Shown here piece after piece: positions 19,824 through 29,397 of a DNA stretch of 64,000 nucleotides (its first letter is position 1; each line of letters begins with the position of its first letter). The notes below the pieces were generated by a model. The model was not told the DNA's origin. It searched no databases and saw only the letters and a list, made by a program, of their open reading frames with translations. Position numbers and translations under genes: made by a program. Source of the DNA: Enterococcus villorum (GTDB lineage: Bacteria > Bacillota > Bacilli > Lactobacillales > Enterococcaceae); assembly GCF_007990225.1 (NCBI RefSeq), contig NZ_BJWF01000013.1:1-64000 (forward strand), read 5' to 3'.

Positions 19824-20531
19824 TTATCCAAAAATAACTTTCATCGTTTCTAATAATTGATCAAAGGAAGTAATTTCGATATCGCAAGTTGAAGTTCCCT
19901 CGATTTTTCGTTCACGATGGTTAAACCAAAGTGTTTTCCAACCGGCACCTTTCGCTCCTAAAACATCATTATCATAATTGTCGCCTACATATAATGTTTC
20001 TTGAGGAGAAAGATTGAAACGCTCTTCAGCAAGTTGGAAAATTTCTTTTTCTGGTTTTTGATAGCCAGTGGCTTGCGAGACAATCATATGTTGTGTAGGA
20101 ATCCATTTTGCTAATTGAAGTTGTTCCAATTTTTTTGTTTGGTGATCTGTGGGACCATTTGTAATAATTCCGAGCGGGATTTCTAATTCTGCCAAAAAGT
20201 CTAATGTTTTTTTCACTTCTTCATGAAGACAAATATTATTTAATTCTTCTTCATAAACTTGTTGAAAATAAAGTCCATCAGCTTCGGTAATATGAGGATA
20301 ATCTAAGTCTTTTAGTGATTGGCTAATTCGATGTGCCCGCATGTATTCCAATGTCCAATTTCCTGCCATTACTTTAGGAAAATTTTCATCACTATGATGA
20401 CGGAATCTAAGATATAAAGAACTCATATCTTCATCTGAAACTAGCGGAACAACTTTTTTGACCGCATTTCTAAATGGCTGCTGTTGATCGTACATCGTAT
20501 CATCAACGTCAAAAACAACTGACTTAATCAA
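19824..20531 (-). CDS. HAD-family hydrolase, YjjG/nucleotidase-like
   Basis: This 235-aa HAD phosphatase has motif I FDVDDTMYD near the N terminus, motif II ITNGP, a motif III lysine in GYQKPEKEIF and motif IV YVGDNYDNDVLGA. The alpha-helical cap sits between motifs I and II. The arrangement matches the YjjG/YfnB group, which dephosphorylates nucleoside monophosphates and related compounds. The true substrate is unknown. It is monocistronic and faces the SNF2 repeat array. Confidence 0.87.
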   Translation of the reverse strand: MIKSVVFDVDDTMYDQQQPFRNAVKKVVPLVSDEDMSSLYLRFRHHSDENFPKVMAGNWTLEYMRAHRISQSLKDLDYPHITEADGLYFQQVYEEELNNICLHEEVKKTLDFLAELEIPLGIITNGPTDHQTKKLEQLQLAKWIPTQHMIVSQATGYQKPEKEIFQLAEERFNLSPQETLYVGDNYDNDVLGAKGAGWKTLWFNHRERKIEGTSTCDIEITSFDQLLETMKVIFG

Positions 20532-21230
20532 TTTCTACACGCCTTTCGGTTTTCATCATTTTTTTCATAAATCCTGAACTATTGTAACAGAAAAAATCTC
20601 GCCAAAACGTTGCTAAATAAAGGTTTTTATTACTGTATTTCTAATTGCTTGACAGAACTGGATTTATAAATTACAGTTTTTTTCACTAAAATAGAAAACA
20701 AAAGAAAATCAGTGTATTTAATGAATAAATAAAGGGGCTAGGTAAAAATAGAAAGGGGATTTTTAATTCAACGAAATTATTTTATAATAAAATTTATTTT
20801 TTTTAATACAGAGAAATTAAAAAACTTAAAATATAAAATAACGTTAATAGACAAGATACTGTCGTTTTTTAGTCGCTCATATTTTGTGAGATTTGTCATA
20901 GAGGTCATTGATTCTCTTGCGAGTGAAATAAGCGTTATGTTAAAATAAATTAATTGTTGCAATAGCGAACAAAATGAAGCATAATTAAATAAAAAACATA
21001 ATTTGTTTTAAGTAAACGTTTTCTTGGATGATGATTAATTAAATAATAGTACAATTTTATTAGCTGTTTTAGTTCTTATTTAAATTTGAATAAGATTGGA
21101 AAACTCTCATTTTTTAATAGGTAATTAAACGTGAAATGCTGGTTTTAAAGCCTATAAATCTTAGATAACTTTCATTTTTTTTAAAAAATTATGAAAAAAG
21201 CCTAGCTATTTAAAAGTCATTTATGTATAA
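20532..21230. other. Long AT-rich intergenic region before spx
   Basis: This roughly 700-nt region is very AT-rich. A possible promoter is TTGACA (about 20650) with TACAGT 17 nt later, with no gene behind it. TATGTATAAT, an extended -10 at about 21222-21231, fits the spx transcript. The spx leader then holds a hairpin around 21236-21265 (ACAGATAGAAGAT pairing with ATCTTCTGT). The 61-codon minus-strand frame at 20777-20962 looks accidental. No convincing gene is visible. Confidence 0.45.
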
Positions 21231-21306
21231 TAGGGAACAGATAGAAGATTATAATGATCTTCTGTTACAAAAAAGTGACTATGGTCATGAAAAGGAGTGG
21301 TGCACG

Positions 21307-21705
21307 TTGTTAACACTATATACTTCCCCAAGTTGTACTTCCTGTAGAAAGGCTCGCGCGTGGTTACAAGAACATCAAATACCATTTGTTGAGCGCAATA
21401 TTTTCTCTGAGCCGTTGAATAGTTCAGAATTAAAAGCAATCTTGCAAATGACAGAAGATGGTACAGAAGAAATCATTTCGACACGTTCAAAAGTTTTCCA
21501 AAAACTAAACATGGATCTTGATGACTTACCGTTGCAAGAACTACTAGAACTTGTCCAAAATAACCCTGGATTATTACGCCGCCCGATAATGATTGATGAT
21601 AAACGTCTACAAGTTGGCTTTAATGAAGATGAAATCCGTCGATTCTTACCACGTGATGTCCGTCAATTAGAATTACGTCAAGCACAATTAATGGCTGGTT
21701 TATAG
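21307..21705 (+). CDS. spx: Transcriptional regulator Spx
   Basis: This Spx/ArsC-fold protein of 132 aa binds the RNA polymerase alpha subunit and drives the thiol and oxidative stress response. The redox switch CTSC is at positions 10-13, and the conserved [13 protein letters not shown] (Arg near 92) and [10 protein letters not shown] are present. The start is TTG at 21307 with AAGGAG nine bases upstream, which gives the exact family length. The open frame further upstream has no ribosome site. A perfect terminator follows. mecA, the ClpCP adaptor gene, is the next gene. Confidence 0.94.
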   Translation: MLTLYTSPSCTSCRKARAWLQEHQIPFVERNIFSEPLNSSELKAILQMTEDGTEEIISTRSKVFQKLNMDLDDLPLQELLELVQNNPGLLRRPIMIDDKRLQVGFNEDEIRRFLPRDVRQLELRQAQLMAGL

Positions 21706-21717
21706 AAAGTAAATCTT

Positions 21718-21758
21718 AACTTAGAAAAACTATTTAATAGTTTTTCTAAGTTTTTTTG
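21718..21758 (+). terminator. Terminator after spx
   Basis: A perfect palindrome with arms AACTTAGAAAAACTATT and its complement is followed by seven T residues. Confidence 0.9.
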
Positions 21759-22117
21759 TCATAAAAGGAATAAGAAACATGGAATTTTCAAGATAGGATT
21801 CGTGTAGTAGATGGAGCAGAAAAATAAGGCTTGTTGCTTGTATGCAGAAGTTTTCCGTAAGCGCAGTATATTTTGTATGAATTGATGTACTTTGATTAAA
21901 ATTTCTTTTCTTTAGGAAAATATCACTTATTTTTTTGAAGAAACATAAAAGAAGAATGAGTTCTTAGTAAATAAGAAAAGTAAACAAAATTTGATGGTGT
22001 CAAGTAGAAAGTCAAAACTTATTTTGATTTTAATTGTTAATTTTTTTCTTTACTTTTAAGCTTATTTCGCTACAATGAAGTTATATTGATAGTTGTGGTA
22101 AAGTGAGGTGTAGCAAG
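21759..22117 (+). promoter_or_regulatory. Region upstream of mecA with its promoter
   Basis: This roughly 360-nt region is non-coding. TTTACT (22049-22054) and TACAAT (22071-22076), 16 nt apart, form a plausible promoter about 40 nt before the mecA start. The rest shows only A/T runs. Confidence 0.55.
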
Positions 22118-22771
22118 ATGGAAATGGAATATATTAATGAAAACACGATACGAGTAATGATTGGTCATGAAGATTTAGAAGAGCGAGGCGTCTCATTTCT
22201 AGATTTACTTGGTAACCATAGAGAAATTGAAAATTTTTTCTATAGTATTTTAGAAGAAGTCGATATTGAAGATGAGTTTCGTAGTAGCGAAGCTGTGACT
22301 TTTCAAGTCCTTCCCAAAGGAGACGGTTTAGAGCTTTTTATTAGTAAAAATTTACCAAATGAAGAGTTAATTGAAGAAAGTGACGATTCTTTGGATTCCG
22401 ATGATGTCACTGAATTTATTCAGCAACAGATCTTGAATAATGAAGAAGAAGTTGAATCCAGTGAACGCATTTCCAATGAAATAGAACACCAAGCGATTTT
22501 TGCTTTTGAAGATTTTGAACAAATGATACAATTAGCCAATAATGTAGAATTAGAATCAGCGTGGACAGATTTATATTTACTAGAGGGTGTCTACTATTTA
22601 GCTGTGCATTTTTGGATGGAAGACCTTAATCAGACCGATGTTGACAATGAAGTAGCACGTATCTTAGAGTATGCGGATAGAAGTGATCGAACCATTGAAA
22701 CATTGAATGAGTATGGTCAAATGATTATGGAACGAAATGCATTGGAACGAACCAAATTTTATTTTACCTAG
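22118..22771 (+). CDS. mecA: Adaptor protein MecA
   Basis: This 217-aa adaptor feeds substrates such as competence regulators and Spx-type proteins to ClpCP. The N-terminal domain starts MEMEYINENTIRVMIGHEDLEERG, as in the family. An acidic linker (about 85-125, rich in Glu, Ser and Asp) separates it from the C-terminal domain AIFAFEDFEQMIQLAN, which binds ClpC. GTGAGGTG precedes ATG 22118; a frame opening 15 bases earlier lacks a proper start. A terminator follows before the broken coiA. Confidence 0.94.
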   Translation: MEMEYINENTIRVMIGHEDLEERGVSFLDLLGNHREIENFFYSILEEVDIEDEFRSSEAVTFQVLPKGDGLELFISKNLPNEELIEESDDSLDSDDVTEFIQQQILNNEEEVESSERISNEIEHQAIFAFEDFEQMIQLANNVELESAWTDLYLLEGVYYLAVHFWMEDLNQTDVDNEVARILEYADRSDRTIETLNEYGQMIMERNALERTKFYFT

Positions 22772-22823
22772 TGATGAATAGTAACCTTTTTTTGAGTATG
22801 AATAAAAAAATAATTAAAAGGAT

Positions 22824-22853
22824 CTGATGATTTGTAGTCATCAGGTTTTTTTT
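22824..22853 (+). terminator. Terminator after mecA
   Basis: Stem CTGATGA / TCATCAG with a 7-nt loop is followed by eight T residues. Confidence 0.85.
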
Positions 22854-22881
22854 GCGTATCTTTCTTCTAGGAGGGAAATAA

Positions 22882-23885
22882 ATGATGATTGCAGTAGATG
22901 AGAAGAATAAGAGATACGTTGCTAGTGAATGTAATAAACATCAAACTCTTTATTGTCCAGGATGTCAAGAACCAGTTATCTTGAAAATAGGTAAACAAAA
23001 AAAGGCGCATTTCGCACATCAAAATCGAAGGAATTGTCATGGTTTAAGTGAAGGCGAAACAAGCGAACACCTAGAACTAAAAAAGATATTTTTTTATTGG
23101 TGTCTAAAAACGGTGCACGATAGACCAATTCAGCTGGAAGCCAGTCTGCCATCCCTTCTTCAAAGACCTGATATATTATGTGGACGTTTAGCTGTAGAAA
23201 TACAATGTTCCTCAATAACATATAAGAAAATGGCTGAACGGACCAAAGGCTATTTAACGAATGGCTATAGTGTATGGTGGGTTTTAGGTTCTTCTTTTTA
23301 AAAAAAGATCACTTAACATCACGAGAAAAATATTTTTATCTATACAATGAAACAAGAAAGCTTCATGTGTGGAAACTGGATTGGTTAACGAAAAAATTAT
23401 GGTTGTTTTATTGTGTGAAAGAATCAATCGAGGGTAAAATGACATGTGAAAAAATGAGTTGGTCTTGTGGTAGTGAATCGCCAATTCAATTACTGGCAAA
23501 TGAACAGAACAGTTGCACATTAAAAAAAGTTTCTTCAAAAACAATAGGTAAAAAATGGTTACAGAAAAAACTTTATTATCGTCAAAGCAAGTATCTGTCT
23601 TTATAAAAAGAATGTTATCTAAGAGGGAAACACTTATTATATTTATCTGCTTGGATTTATGAAGATAGTCAATTTTTCTTTTATTTTCAGGAAAAAATTT
23701 TCTTTTATCGATTTCTATTTGAAGAAGTGATGAATGAACAAATGGGTCGTAGTAAGCAGTGGAGATATATAAATTGGTTACAAAAAATTGAACCAAATAA
23801 AATAAATTGGATTTTTCCTATGATTAATAAAAAGATGATTTATGCATTATTTTACAAGGAGTGTGAAGAAATATTCTTTGTATAA
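22882..23885 (+). pseudogene. coiA: Competence protein CoiA, broken by a frameshift and a stop
   Basis: The fragments together spell a CoiA of about 334 codons, the normal length. The first part (22882-23301) holds the CoiA zinc-finger-like YCPGCQEPVILK and the nuclease-like HLELKK and VEIQCS segments. It then stops at TAA in TTCTTTTTAAAAAAAG. The sequence continues in the next frame as FFLKKDHLTSREKYFYLY, so one base has been lost in a homopolymer near 23296-23308. A second lesion, an in-frame TAA at 23604-23606, interrupts the tail, which runs on to 23885. GGAGGG precedes the start. CoiA supports DNA uptake and processing in competence. The neighbours mecA and pepF are the usual ones. Confidence 0.9.
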
Positions 23886-24007
23886 AACAGAATTAAGTTG
23901 TGCTAAAATAAACAGGAGTAGCTGATTTCAAGTAAGTCTATTCTTTTTTCTATCTTTATCGAAGGATAAGAAAAATAAGTAATGTAAAAAATAAAGGAGT
24001 GTATTCA

Positions 24008-25819
24008 ATGAGTGAAGCGACCCAATTACCAAAAAGAGAAGAATTGCCTGAAGAATTAACTTGGGATTTAACCAAAATTTTTTCTAGTGATCAAGAATTT
24101 GATGAAAAATACCAAGCATTGACAGAAGAGTTAAAAAATTCCGATACTTACAAAGGAACTTTGGCAAACGGTGCGACCGCATTTTTGAATGCTCTTGAAT
24201 TTGTGTTAGATGTTTATCGAAAAGTTGAAGTTATCTATGTTTATTCACACTTGAAAAATGACCAAGATACTGCAAATACTACTTATCAAGCTTTATATGC
24301 AAGAGCTGGGAGCTTATTTTCTAAAGTCAGTGAAGCTGTTTCATGGTATGAACCAGAAGTCCTTCAACTTTCAGATGAACAAATTTGGCAATACTTTGAA
24401 CAAGAACCAAAATTAGAAATTTATCGCCATTATGTCAAGCAAATGGTTGATAATCGTGCACATGTTTTATCTGCAGAACAAGAATCATTGCTTGCTGGGG
24501 CTGGGGAAATATTTGGTGCTTCTAGTGATACGTTTGCGGTTTTAAATAATGCAGATTTAGAGTTTCCAACGATTATGGGAGAAGATGGTAAGAAAATCCA
24601 ACTTTCTCATGGTGTTTATGGTCAATTAATCGAAAGTACCAACCGAGCAGTTAGAGAAGCAGCGTTTAAAGGGCTTTATAGTGTATATGAACAGTTTAAA
24701 AACACCTTTGCTTCTACATTGAGTACTCATATTAAAGGACATAACTATAAAGCAAAAGTTCGTCATTACAATTCCGCACGAGAAGCGTCTTTGAGTAATA
24801 ATCATATTCCCGAAAGTGTTTATGATACTTTAGTAGAGGTAGTAAATAACCATCTTCCGTTACTTCATCGTTACATGGAATTACGTAAACGTCTCTTAGA
24901 TGTAGATGAATTGCATATGTATGATTTATATACGCCAGTGTTAGGTGAGGCACCTATTAAGTTTACTTATGAAGAAGCGAAAGCTAAAGCCTTGGAGGCA
25001 TTGAAGCCAATGGGTGAGGAATACATGGCTATCGTAGAAAAAGCTTTTTCTGATCGATGGATTGACGTTGTAGAAAATAAAGGAAAACGAAGTGGCGCTT
25101 ATTCTTCAGGTAGCTATGATACCAATCCTTATATTTTAATGAACTGGCATGATACATTGGACCAATTATTTACATTGGTGCATGAAATGGGGCATAGCGT
25201 TCACAGTTATTTCACGCGTTCAAATCAACCGTTTGTTTATGGAGATTATTCTATTTTCTTAGCTGAAATTGCTTCAACTACAAACGAAAATATTTTAACA
25301 GAATATCTATTAGAGACAGAACAAGATCCAAGAGTTCGTGCCTATGTATTGAATCATTATTTAGATGGGGTAAAAGGAACAATTTTCCGACAAACTCAAT
25401 TTGCTGAATTTGAACATTTTATGCATGTAGAAGATGCAAAAGGTGTACCTTTAACTAGCGAATATTTGAGTGAAAGTTATGGTCAATTGAATACGAAATA
25501 TTATGGACCAGCAGTAGAAGAAGACCCAGAGATCAAATTTGAATGGTCACGTATCCCGCATTTTTACTATAATTACTACGTTTACCAATATGCAACAGGC
25601 TTTTCGGCAGCTTCTGCTTTAGCACAGAAGATTTGGGATCAAGAACCTCATGCTTTAGATAAATACCTTACTTATCTAAAATCTGGAAATAGCGACTACC
25701 CAGTTGAAGTGATGAAAAAAGCTGGTGTTGATATGACAAAATCAGACTACATTGAAGCAGCAATGAAAATGTTTGAAAAACGTTTGAATGAATTAGAAGA
25801 GCTAATAGAAAAATTGTAG
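24008..25819 (+). CDS. pepF: Oligoendopeptidase F
   Basis: This M3-family zinc metallopeptidase of 603 aa cleaves peptides of roughly 7-17 residues in the cytosol. The zinc motif HEMGH starts at about His392 within LFTLVHEMGHSVHSYF, and the third ligand Glu lies in EIASTTNENIL. The C-terminal FYYNYYVYQYATGFSAA segment is typical. ATG 24008 has AAAGGAG upstream; an in-frame GTG at 23999 overlaps that ribosome site and is unlikely. The long hairpin repeat begins only six bases after the stop codon. Confidence 0.95.
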   Translation: MSEATQLPKREELPEELTWDLTKIFSSDQEFDEKYQALTEELKNSDTYKGTLANGATAFLNALEFVLDVYRKVEVIYVYSHLKNDQDTANTTYQALYARAGSLFSKVSEAVSWYEPEVLQLSDEQIWQYFEQEPKLEIYRHYVKQMVDNRAHVLSAEQESLLAGAGEIFGASSDTFAVLNNADLEFPTIMGEDGKKIQLSHGVYGQLIESTNRAVREAAFKGLYSVYEQFKNTFASTLSTHIKGHNYKAKVRHYNSAREASLSNNHIPESVYDTLVEVVNNHLPLLHRYMELRKRLLDVDELHMYDLYTPVLGEAPIKFTYEEAKAKALEALKPMGEEYMAIVEKAFSDRWIDVVENKGKRSGAYSSGSYDTNPYILMNWHDTLDQLFTLVHEMGHSVHSYFTRSNQPFVYGDYSIFLAEIASTTNENILTEYLLETEQDPRVRAYVLNHYLDGVKGTIFRQTQFAEFEHFMHVEDAKGVPLTSEYLSESYGQLNTKYYGPAVEEDPEIKFEWSRIPHFYYNYYVYQYATGFSAASALAQKIWDQEPHALDKYLTYLKSGNSDYPVEVMKKAGVDMTKSDYIEAAMKMFEKRLNELEELIEKL

Positions 25820-25824
25820 AAAAA

Positions 25825-26060
25825 GGTTGTGAACAGCATGTTCTGCTTCAAGAATTAAGAACGAAAATGCGAAAATAGATTTTCATATTTTTGCATTTTT
25901 GGGCTTAATTCCGCAGAAGCAATGCTTTGAACACCGTGGGTAAGGTCGTGAAAGAAGCGATTAGTTCCGAGCAAATAAGAAATGATTTTCTAAAATAGCT
26001 CCTCATATTTTTGAGCTTAATTCCGTCAATACAAACTTATGTACACCTAAAGCCGTTTTT
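25825..26060 (+). repeat. Dispersed palindromic repeat array, copy 2 (after pepF)
   Basis: Module one (25825-25940) starts with GGTTGTGAACAGCATG and ends with TTTGAACACCGTGGG. Its arms GTTCTGCTTCAAGAATTAAG and CTTAATTCCGCAGAAGC pair imperfectly around an inner hairpin. Module two starts GGTCGTGAAAGAAGCG at 25944 and contains TAAAATAGCTCCTCAT; its far arm is shortened or altered. Bases 25825-26006 match the reverse complement of 61843-62024 with about 13 differences in 182 nt. The module reads in the same direction as pepF and begins six bases after its stop. Confidence 0.85.
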
Positions 26061-26072
26061 TACTCCAAAAAA

Positions 26073-26126
26073 TAGAGGCTGAAATTCATAAAATTTATTC
26101 TTTCAATTTTATGAATTTCGGCTATT
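26073..26126 (+). terminator. Hairpin after the pepF repeat array
   Basis: Arms GGCTGAAATTCATAAAATT and AATTTTATGAATTTCGGCT pair with a short loop, followed by ATTTG. It resembles the hairpin at 19413-19466, so this type travels with the repeat arrays. Probable terminator. Confidence 0.6.
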
Positions 26127-26300
26127 TGTATTATAACAAACAGAAATATGATTATTTTATCTTTTTATACCTGAATGATTTCATTAACGTTTGATTTATT
26201 TTTTTCTATGCTAAAGAAAAAGATGACAAGAATTTTGTGAACAATTGTTAAAATAAGTTGTTCATAATTGAAGTGAAAAATAGAAATGGAAGGATGAATA

Positions 26301-26498
26301 ATGTCTTTTTGGGGATTTGAATAAGAGCCAGATGAAGTGGTTTTCATGTATGCTAATTGTCAGGTACGCTGTTTACAAGAAGCTGCACGTTTAGAAATGA
26401 AAAAAAGAAAATCTCGGAAAAATAGCTTCAAAAAAATAAAAAATAGTAAGGGAAGGAGTGAGGAAAATGTTCAAAGTGCATATAACAAGAAAAAGTGA
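26301..26498 (+). pseudogene. Small ORF interrupted by an in-frame stop
   Basis: ATG 26301 follows a good ribosome site (GGAAGGATGAATA). The frame reads MSFWGFE, hits TAA at 26322-26324, then stays open for 57 more codons (EPDEVVFMYANCQVRCLQEA and a Lys/Arg-rich tail) to TGA at 26496-26498. It overlaps the start of the next gene. This looks like a 65-codon gene with one nonsense mutation, or a truncated leader with re-initiation at ATG 26346. I do not recognise a family. Two cysteines four residues apart (CQVRC) and the basic tail are the only features. Confidence 0.4.
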
Positions 26499-26934
26499 AT
26501 TGACAGAAGGTGGCTGTAATGCATGTGGAATAGTTGATGCAACTGTGTATCTATTGGAACTAGGGACAAAAAAAGCGACAATTTCAGAGTTGACTGTGGG
26601 TTCATTAGTCGACAGCCTAGCACTTTTGGAAGGATATGGAGCAGAAGACATTTATGAAATGCTTGATGAAGTGCGCCAATTGAAAAAGGCAGACAGATGC
26701 ATCAATGTTCATTATGAACATGGAGATGTACAATTTCAAATGGGTAATGAACGAGTTAAAGTAAAAAACTCACTGGAACGACCTGCTTTGTATGAACAAG
26801 TGAATCAAATTTTAGAACAATTTTTTGATTTAGGTCCGTATGTTTTTATTGAAACAAAAGAAAGTATTCATTTAAACCCTGAATGGCAAAAATTGATGGA
26901 AGATCAAACAGAAAACACCTATTTATTTCAATAA
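26467..26934 (+). CDS. Hypothetical protein with an N-terminal CxxC
   Basis: This 155-aa protein is of unknown function. The N terminus MFKVHITRKSELTEGGCNAC has a single CxxC at Cys17/Cys20. The rest is a soluble alpha/beta-looking sequence with two acidic helical stretches and no membrane segment. GGAAGGAGTGAGG precedes the ATG. It starts inside the end of the small interrupted ORF at 26301-26498, so the two may have been coupled. A terminator follows. I could not match it to a named family. Confidence 0.75.
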   Translation: MFKVHITRKSELTEGGCNACGIVDATVYLLELGTKKATISELTVGSLVDSLALLEGYGAEDIYEMLDEVRQLKKADRCINVHYEHGDVQFQMGNERVKVKNSLERPALYEQVNQILEQFFDLGPYVFIETKESIHLNPEWQKLMEDQTENTYLFQ

Positions 26935-26989
26935 GAAAAGGAAGTTAACATTTATTAACCTTAACAAGTGGTTAGCAAATAAAAAATAG

Positions 26990-27040
26990 AAAGGATCAAC
27001 CACGTGACTTTTGTCAGTCTCTTGGTCGATCCTTTTATTT
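26990..27040. terminator. Terminator between convergent genes
   Basis: AAAGGATC..ACCA pairs with TGGTCGATCCTTT around an inner GACTTTTGTC hairpin, followed by TTATTTG. It serves the hypothetical gene and possibly galK from the other side. Confidence 0.7.
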
Positions 27041-27157
27041 GAATAAGCTATTCATACGTCTATTTTAGGGAATAAATATTTATTTTCATACGTTTAAAGA
27101 AACGTCAGGTATCAAATTGTTGGCATTCATTTGATTACCTGCTTACTCCACAAAGTC

Positions 27158-28345
27158 TTAAGTAGAAACGATTGACGGGGTAACTTTTGTAGCACCGTTT
27201 CCGATATGGGCCACGTAAAATTCTGGTGCGTAGCCTATGACTTTTAAGTATTCATCATACATATTGTTTTTAAAGTTTGGGATGTTTTCTTCTTTCACTA
27301 AGGCAATGGCACAACCACCAAAGCCAGCTCCTGTCATCCGTGCACCTAGTACGCCATCTTGTTTTTGGGCAGCATCGACTAATGTATCAAGTTCAATACC
27401 TGTTACTTCATAATCATTTTTTAGTGAATCATGAGAGGCATTTAATAATTTGCCAAAAGCAGTTAGATTCCCATGTTCTAGCTCTGTCTTCGCTTTTAAC
27501 GTTCGTTGGTTTTCGGTAACCGCATGGCGCGCACGACGAATCAAGGTGTCATTTTTAATTAAGTCAAGGTTTGCTTCGAACGTTTCTTCATCTAAATCAC
27601 CTAACGCTTGAATATTCAATTTTTGTTGTAATTGTTTCAACGCTTCTTCGCACTCACTACGGCGTTCATTATATTTAGAATCTGCTAATTCTCGGCGTTT
27701 ATTGGTATTCATGATCACTATGGCATAACCATCTAGTTTTATTGGAACCATTTCATATTTTAATGTGTTGGTATCCAGTAAAATGGCTTTATCTAATTCG
27801 CCAAAACCAATGGCAAATTGATCCATGATGCCTGAATTTACACCAATAAATTCATTTTCAACTTTTTTTCCAATTTGTACTAATTCCAGTCGGTCAATCG
27901 ACCAATTGAATAAATCTTCGATGGCAACACCCACTAATAATTCGAGTGAGGCACTGCTTGAAAGACCGGCGCCATTAGGGATTGTTCCTTCTACTAGCAA
28001 TTCGAAGCCATGGTCAATCGTGTACCCCGCTTCTTTTAATTTAACAATCATCCCTTTCACGTAGTTTGCCCAACCCGCTTGTTTGTCATAATTAAGCTGA
28101 TCTAAAGTAAAACTGATGACCCCATTGTCTTCAAAATTAGTTGAATACACTAATATTTTGTTATCATTTCGCAAAGCTGCAACTCCTTGGGTTCCGTAAG
28201 TGATAGAAGCTGGAAAAACATGCCCACCGTTATAATCGGTGTGTTCACCAATCAAGTTGATTCTTCCTGGGGAAAAGTATTGTGTCGTTTCTTTAGGTCC
28301 AAAAATTTCTGCAAATTTTGTTGTTAAGCTTCGTTTGATTTCCAT
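27158..28345 (-). CDS. galK: Galactokinase
   Basis: This 395-aa GHMP kinase phosphorylates alpha-D-galactose in the first Leloir step. The galactokinase signature GRINLIGEHTDYNGGHV is near the N terminus, the ATP loop PNGAGLSSSASLE in the middle and MTGAGFGGCAIAL near the C terminus. It starts 2 bases after the galM stop codon, so it is the last gene of a transporter-galM-galK operon. No galE or galT is present in this window. Confidence 0.96.
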   Translation of the reverse strand: MEIKRSLTTKFAEIFGPKETTQYFSPGRINLIGEHTDYNGGHVFPASITYGTQGVAALRNDNKILVYSTNFEDNGVISFTLDQLNYDKQAGWANYVKGMIVKLKEAGYTIDHGFELLVEGTIPNGAGLSSSASLELLVGVAIEDLFNWSIDRLELVQIGKKVENEFIGVNSGIMDQFAIGFGELDKAILLDTNTLKYEMVPIKLDGYAIVIMNTNKRRELADSKYNERRSECEEALKQLQQKLNIQALGDLDEETFEANLDLIKNDTLIRRARHAVTENQRTLKAKTELEHGNLTAFGKLLNASHDSLKNDYEVTGIELDTLVDAAQKQDGVLGARMTGAGFGGCAIALVKEENIPNFKNNMYDEYLKVIGYAPEFYVAHIGNGATKVTPSIVST

Positions 28346-28347
28346 GG

Positions 28348-29385
28348 CTAAACATCCTCTCTAAAATCGATTTTAAATTCTGTGACTGTTTCAAATGTAG
28401 TGTGAGGGGCTAAACGAATATCTCCAAAAGTCGGATATTGTTCTGCCCCAGGAGCTACTTGCGTTTCAAAAGTGATCCCACCATGATTGGCTAATTTTTT
28501 GCCGTACATTTCTGGGGTATCTTCACCAAAATTCGCTGTAAAAACAACGATACTTGGACAATCGGTAGAAACACTTATTTTAATTTTTTCATCTGGGCTA
28601 AGTAACCATGCAGAGATATTTTCAAGTCCTGGATGGTTTAAGAAGAAGGGATGATCTATTCCGTCAAAGTATTTTTTTTGCTCAAAATCACTAGAAAAGA
28701 CAGTGGCTAATTTTTGTGGTGTTTGAAAATCAAACGGTGTACCAGCTACCGTTGCTTTTTTACCAATAGGGATACTATCTGTTCTTAAGGGAGCAAAATG
28801 GTTGCTATCTAGCCAAAGCGTGTGTTGATCAATTGGTTGTGTGACATCCCCAGTAAGATTGAAATAGACATGATTTGTCGGATTAAACAGTGTTTCTTTG
28901 TCACTGATTGCTCGTGTTTTTATGCGCCAAATATTCTCTTGTGTCAGGGTATAACAAACTTCAACAGATAAGTTTCCAGGAAAACCGTGTTCGCCATCAG
29001 GAATCGTAGTGAGAAATTTAACAGAGCTTTCTTCTTCATTCTCAGAAAGTTGATAAGACCATTTTTTTGTTTCGAATCCTGGGGAGCCTCCATGAAGTGA
29101 ATGACCTGTTTTAGGATCAGTCTGCAATTGATAGGATTGTTCCTCGAAAGAAAATCGACCGTTTTCGATCCTACCAGCTGTGCGACCAATAGAAGCACCA
29201 ATATAGGGATCTTTTGTTAGATATTCTTGGGCAGAATCAAACCCTAAAATTAATTCTCGTTGATTGGCTGTTAATCGAACAATGCGTGCACCTAAATCAG
29301 TCACTGCTAACTGTAGTCCTTGCTTATTTGTTAAAGTAATTAACCGATAGCCTTGTCCAAAATCTTTTTCTGTAATCGTCATCAT
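28348..29385 (-). CDS. galM: Aldose 1-epimerase (galactose mutarotase)
   Basis: This 345-aa mutarotase converts beta- to alpha-galactose for galactokinase. The family landmarks TNHVYFNLTG (catalytic His), GRTAGRIENGRF and HSLHGG, and the C-terminal Glu segment GITFETQVAPGAEQ are all visible. GAGAGGAATTAT precedes tandem ATGs. It sits 12 bases after the transporter gene and 2 bases before galK. Confidence 0.94.
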   Translation of the reverse strand: MMTITEKDFGQGYRLITLTNKQGLQLAVTDLGARIVRLTANQRELILGFDSAQEYLTKDPYIGASIGRTAGRIENGRFSFEEQSYQLQTDPKTGHSLHGGSPGFETKKWSYQLSENEEESSVKFLTTIPDGEHGFPGNLSVEVCYTLTQENIWRIKTRAISDKETLFNPTNHVYFNLTGDVTQPIDQHTLWLDSNHFAPLRTDSIPIGKKATVAGTPFDFQTPQKLATVFSSDFEQKKYFDGIDHPFFLNHPGLENISAWLLSPDEKIKISVSTDCPSIVVFTANFGEDTPEMYGKKLANHGGITFETQVAPGAEQYPTFGDIRLAPHTTFETVTEFKIDFREDV

Positions 29386-29397
29386 ATAATTCCTCTC

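Noticed and set aside
20777-20962. A 61-codon minus-strand frame in the AT-rich region before spx
   Set aside because: No ribosome site, skewed Ile/Asn/Lys content typical of AT-rich chance frames.
23284-23796. A 170-codon open frame on the minus strand across the coiA remnant
   Set aside because: It has no ribosome site, low-complexity hydrophobic content and lies fully antisense to clear coiA sequence; it is a shadow.
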